A stretch of DNA of 31,845 nt from DATJSN01 sp035504095. Lineage in GTDB: Bacteria; Planctomycetota; Phycisphaerae; WQYP01. Below the pieces are notes generated by a model. That model was given only the letters and a program-made list of their open reading frames with translations. It was not told the origin of the DNA and did not search any database. Of the stretch, positions 30,541 to 31,845 are shown one piece after another. Position 1 is the first letter of the stretch. Each line of letters starts with the position of its first letter. The position numbers and the translations under genes are program-made. The stretch covers positions 1 to 31,845 of the forward strand of contig DATJSN010000073.1 in the NCBI GenBank assembly GCA_035504095.1, in the 5' to 3' direction.

Positions 30541-31845
30541 ATGAGCAATATTTTTACCCTCAAAGCCGTACAAATCAGCCGTCAGTCGTGGGCTGTAATC
30601 CTGCGCCATGATGAGGCCAGTTTTATTCATCAAATTAATCTGCGCGACGCTAAGGCGCGTGAGGATTATATAAACCGCATCAAAATCAAGTTCCTGCATA
30701 TCCCTCGTGACGAATTGTCCGTACAATTAAATAAGCTCGCCGCTGAACTCGCGCTGCCGGAAATTCAAACTAAACCCATCCCCATCGCCAATATCCCCGG
30801 CAAAAGCCTTGATCTTCCCGCGCCTGATCCGTGGCCCCAGGCGCTGGATGGCGCGGATGTTTTGAACCAAATTACAGAGACCTTATCTCGATTTGTGGCG
30901 CTGCCGATCGGCGCCGCCGACGCGATTGCCCTCTGGACGCTACACACGCACTGTTTTCAGGCTTTTTCTCATACGCCGCGACTCCATATAACCTCGCCTC
31001 AAAAGCAATGTGGAAAGACCACCTTGTTAAATATTCTGGGTTGCTTGGTTGCCAAATCGCTTCGCGTTGAGAATGTCAGCCTTGAGGCGCTTTTTTGCGT
31101 AGTGGATAAATGGTGTCCTGTTATTTTAATAGACGAGGACGACTCTGTTTTCTTCAAAAACGACGATCTGTGTAGCGTTCTGATCGCCGGACATGAGCGC
31201 GGCAGGCGTATGATCCGCGATGGTGGCGATGAAAACGAACTGCGGGCCTTTGACGTTTTTGCCCCGGTGGTTATCTCCAGCATCAGCGCCATTCCTGGCA
31301 CATTACAGGATCGGTCTATTCCTGTTCGACTTTCCCGCGCCAAACCCGGCGAGCTGCGCCAAAGGTTCGATTCAATGCAAACGGAGCATGAAGAAAACTT
31401 GCGGCGAAAACTCTCACGCTTCGCGGCGGATAATTTTCAGCGGATTAAAGATTGCGCCCCGACCTTGCCGCCCGGTGCTTATAACCGTTTAGCCGACAAC
31501 TGGCGGCCGCTTTTTGCCATTGCTGAAATTGCCGGCGGGGACTGGCCGGATCGCGCCCGAACCGCATTCACGGCGTTGGTAGATCAACGTGATCAGGATG
31601 CACAAGATATCGGCGTTATGTTGTTGGCGGATATTCGCCGGATTTTCACCGAGCAACACGTCGAACGGATTTTATCCACAAGGTTGGTGCATACCCTGAA
31701 TGCTATGACCGATCGCCCATGGTCCGAAGTTCATAGGGGCAAACCAATAAATCAGATATGGCTGGCCCGCAAACTCGGGGCTTTCGATATTTATCCGGGC
31801 ACTCTGCGGGTAAAAGAAAATATCGCTAAAGGGTATTTTCTGACT
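30541..31845 (+). CDS. DUF3631-type P-loop ATPase, partial at the 3' edge
   Basis: An open frame runs from the ATG at 30541 to the end of the window (435 residues, no stop). It holds a Walker A motif SPQKQCGKTT (K159, T160) and a Walker B motif CPVILIDEDD (D198, E199), followed by SVLIAGHERGRRMIR and DVFAPVVISSISAIPGTLQDRSI. This is the DUF3631 ATPase pattern found at the C terminus of plasmid and prophage primase/helicase-like proteins. Here the ATPase is near the N terminus, preceded by only ~120 residues without a visible primase. The RSIPVRL segment matches an arginine-finger region. It is GC-richer than the gene before it. It suggests that a mobile genetic element continues beyond the right edge. 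Confidence 0.75.
   Translation, partial: MSNIFTLKAVQISRQSWAVILRHDEASFIHQINLRDAKAREDYINRIKIKFLHIPRDELSVQLNKLAAELALPEIQTKPIPIANIPGKSLDLPAPDPWPQALDGADVLNQITETLSRFVALPIGAADAIALWTLHTHCFQAFSHTPRLHITSPQKQCGKTTLLNILGCLVAKSLRVENVSLEALFCVVDKWCPVILIDEDDSVFFKNDDLCSVLIAGHERGRRMIRDGGDENELRAFDVFAPVVISSISAIPGTLQDRSIPVRLSRAKPGELRQRFDSMQTEHEENLRRKLSRFAADNFQRIKDCAPTLPPGAYNRLADNWRPLFAIAEIAGGDWPDRARTAFTALVDQRDQDAQDIGVMLLADIRRIFTEQHVERILSTRLVHTLNAMTDRPWSEVHRGKPINQIWLARKLGAFDIYPGTLRVKENIAKGYFLT

Noticed and set aside
1..31845. CRISPR array or insertion sequence
   Set aside because: No regularly spaced direct repeats and no transposase-like frame were found on either strand.

Overview
The window looks like a chromosomal segment of a Gram-negative bacterium. 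It encodes a LolA-like periplasmic carrier, an RND/MMPL exporter with a lipoprotein-like domain, and a LpxL-type acyltransferase. I estimate the backbone GC as moderate to high by eye, not by counting. The style of TsaB and the mix of small membrane proteins would fit the Planctomycetota/Verrucomicrobiota group, but this is a weak guess and I cannot name a taxon.

Layout. 1-327 is the 3' end of an AT-richer DNA methyltransferase gene. 418-2127 holds housekeeping and stress genes: tsaB, two tiny membrane proteins (DUF3185, and a 53-residue DUF1328 protein) and tRNA-Arg(TCT). 2128-2490 is non-coding and holds two related terminator-like hairpins pointing at each other. 2491-5077 is a minus-strand run: msrA, msrB, a MntA/HepT (MNT/HEPN) toxin-antitoxin pair with its own promoter, and a Nudix hydrolase.

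5175-18760 is a biosynthetic locus resembling the aryl-polyene (APE) family of type II fatty-acid/polyketide clusters. It has a LolA-like carrier, an MMPL exporter fused to a DUF3261-like domain, a PaaK-like acyl/aryl ligase, two KS plus KS-like (chain-length-factor) pairs on opposite strands, two hot-dog dehydratases, one ACP, a LpxL-like acyltransferase and a radical-SAM KamA-family aminomutase. A second MNT/HEPN pair sits inside it. No ketoreductase, thioesterase, second ACP or ammonia lyase is visible. Directly after the aminomutase lies a 22-codon relic of a second ligase, so the locus has been rearranged.

18761-30400 is a defence island. A non-coding leader has a promoter, two hairpins and a strong intrinsic terminator. 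It precedes a compact plus-strand operon: MBL-fold hydrolase, four-helix membrane protein, half-size HsdS, HsdM, full HsdS, HsdR, YgjP/DUF45 metallopeptidase, and an unrecognised PD-(D/E)XK-like nuclease. Then comes a minus-strand protein of unknown function. The window ends inside a DUF3631 P-loop ATPase gene preceded by heptamer repeats, suggesting a mobile element continues beyond the edge.

The points most worth attention are the MBL/membrane/half-S module joined to a type I R-M system, the MMPL-DUF3261 fusion, the atypical KamA enzyme beside the ligase relic, and the unknown nuclease.
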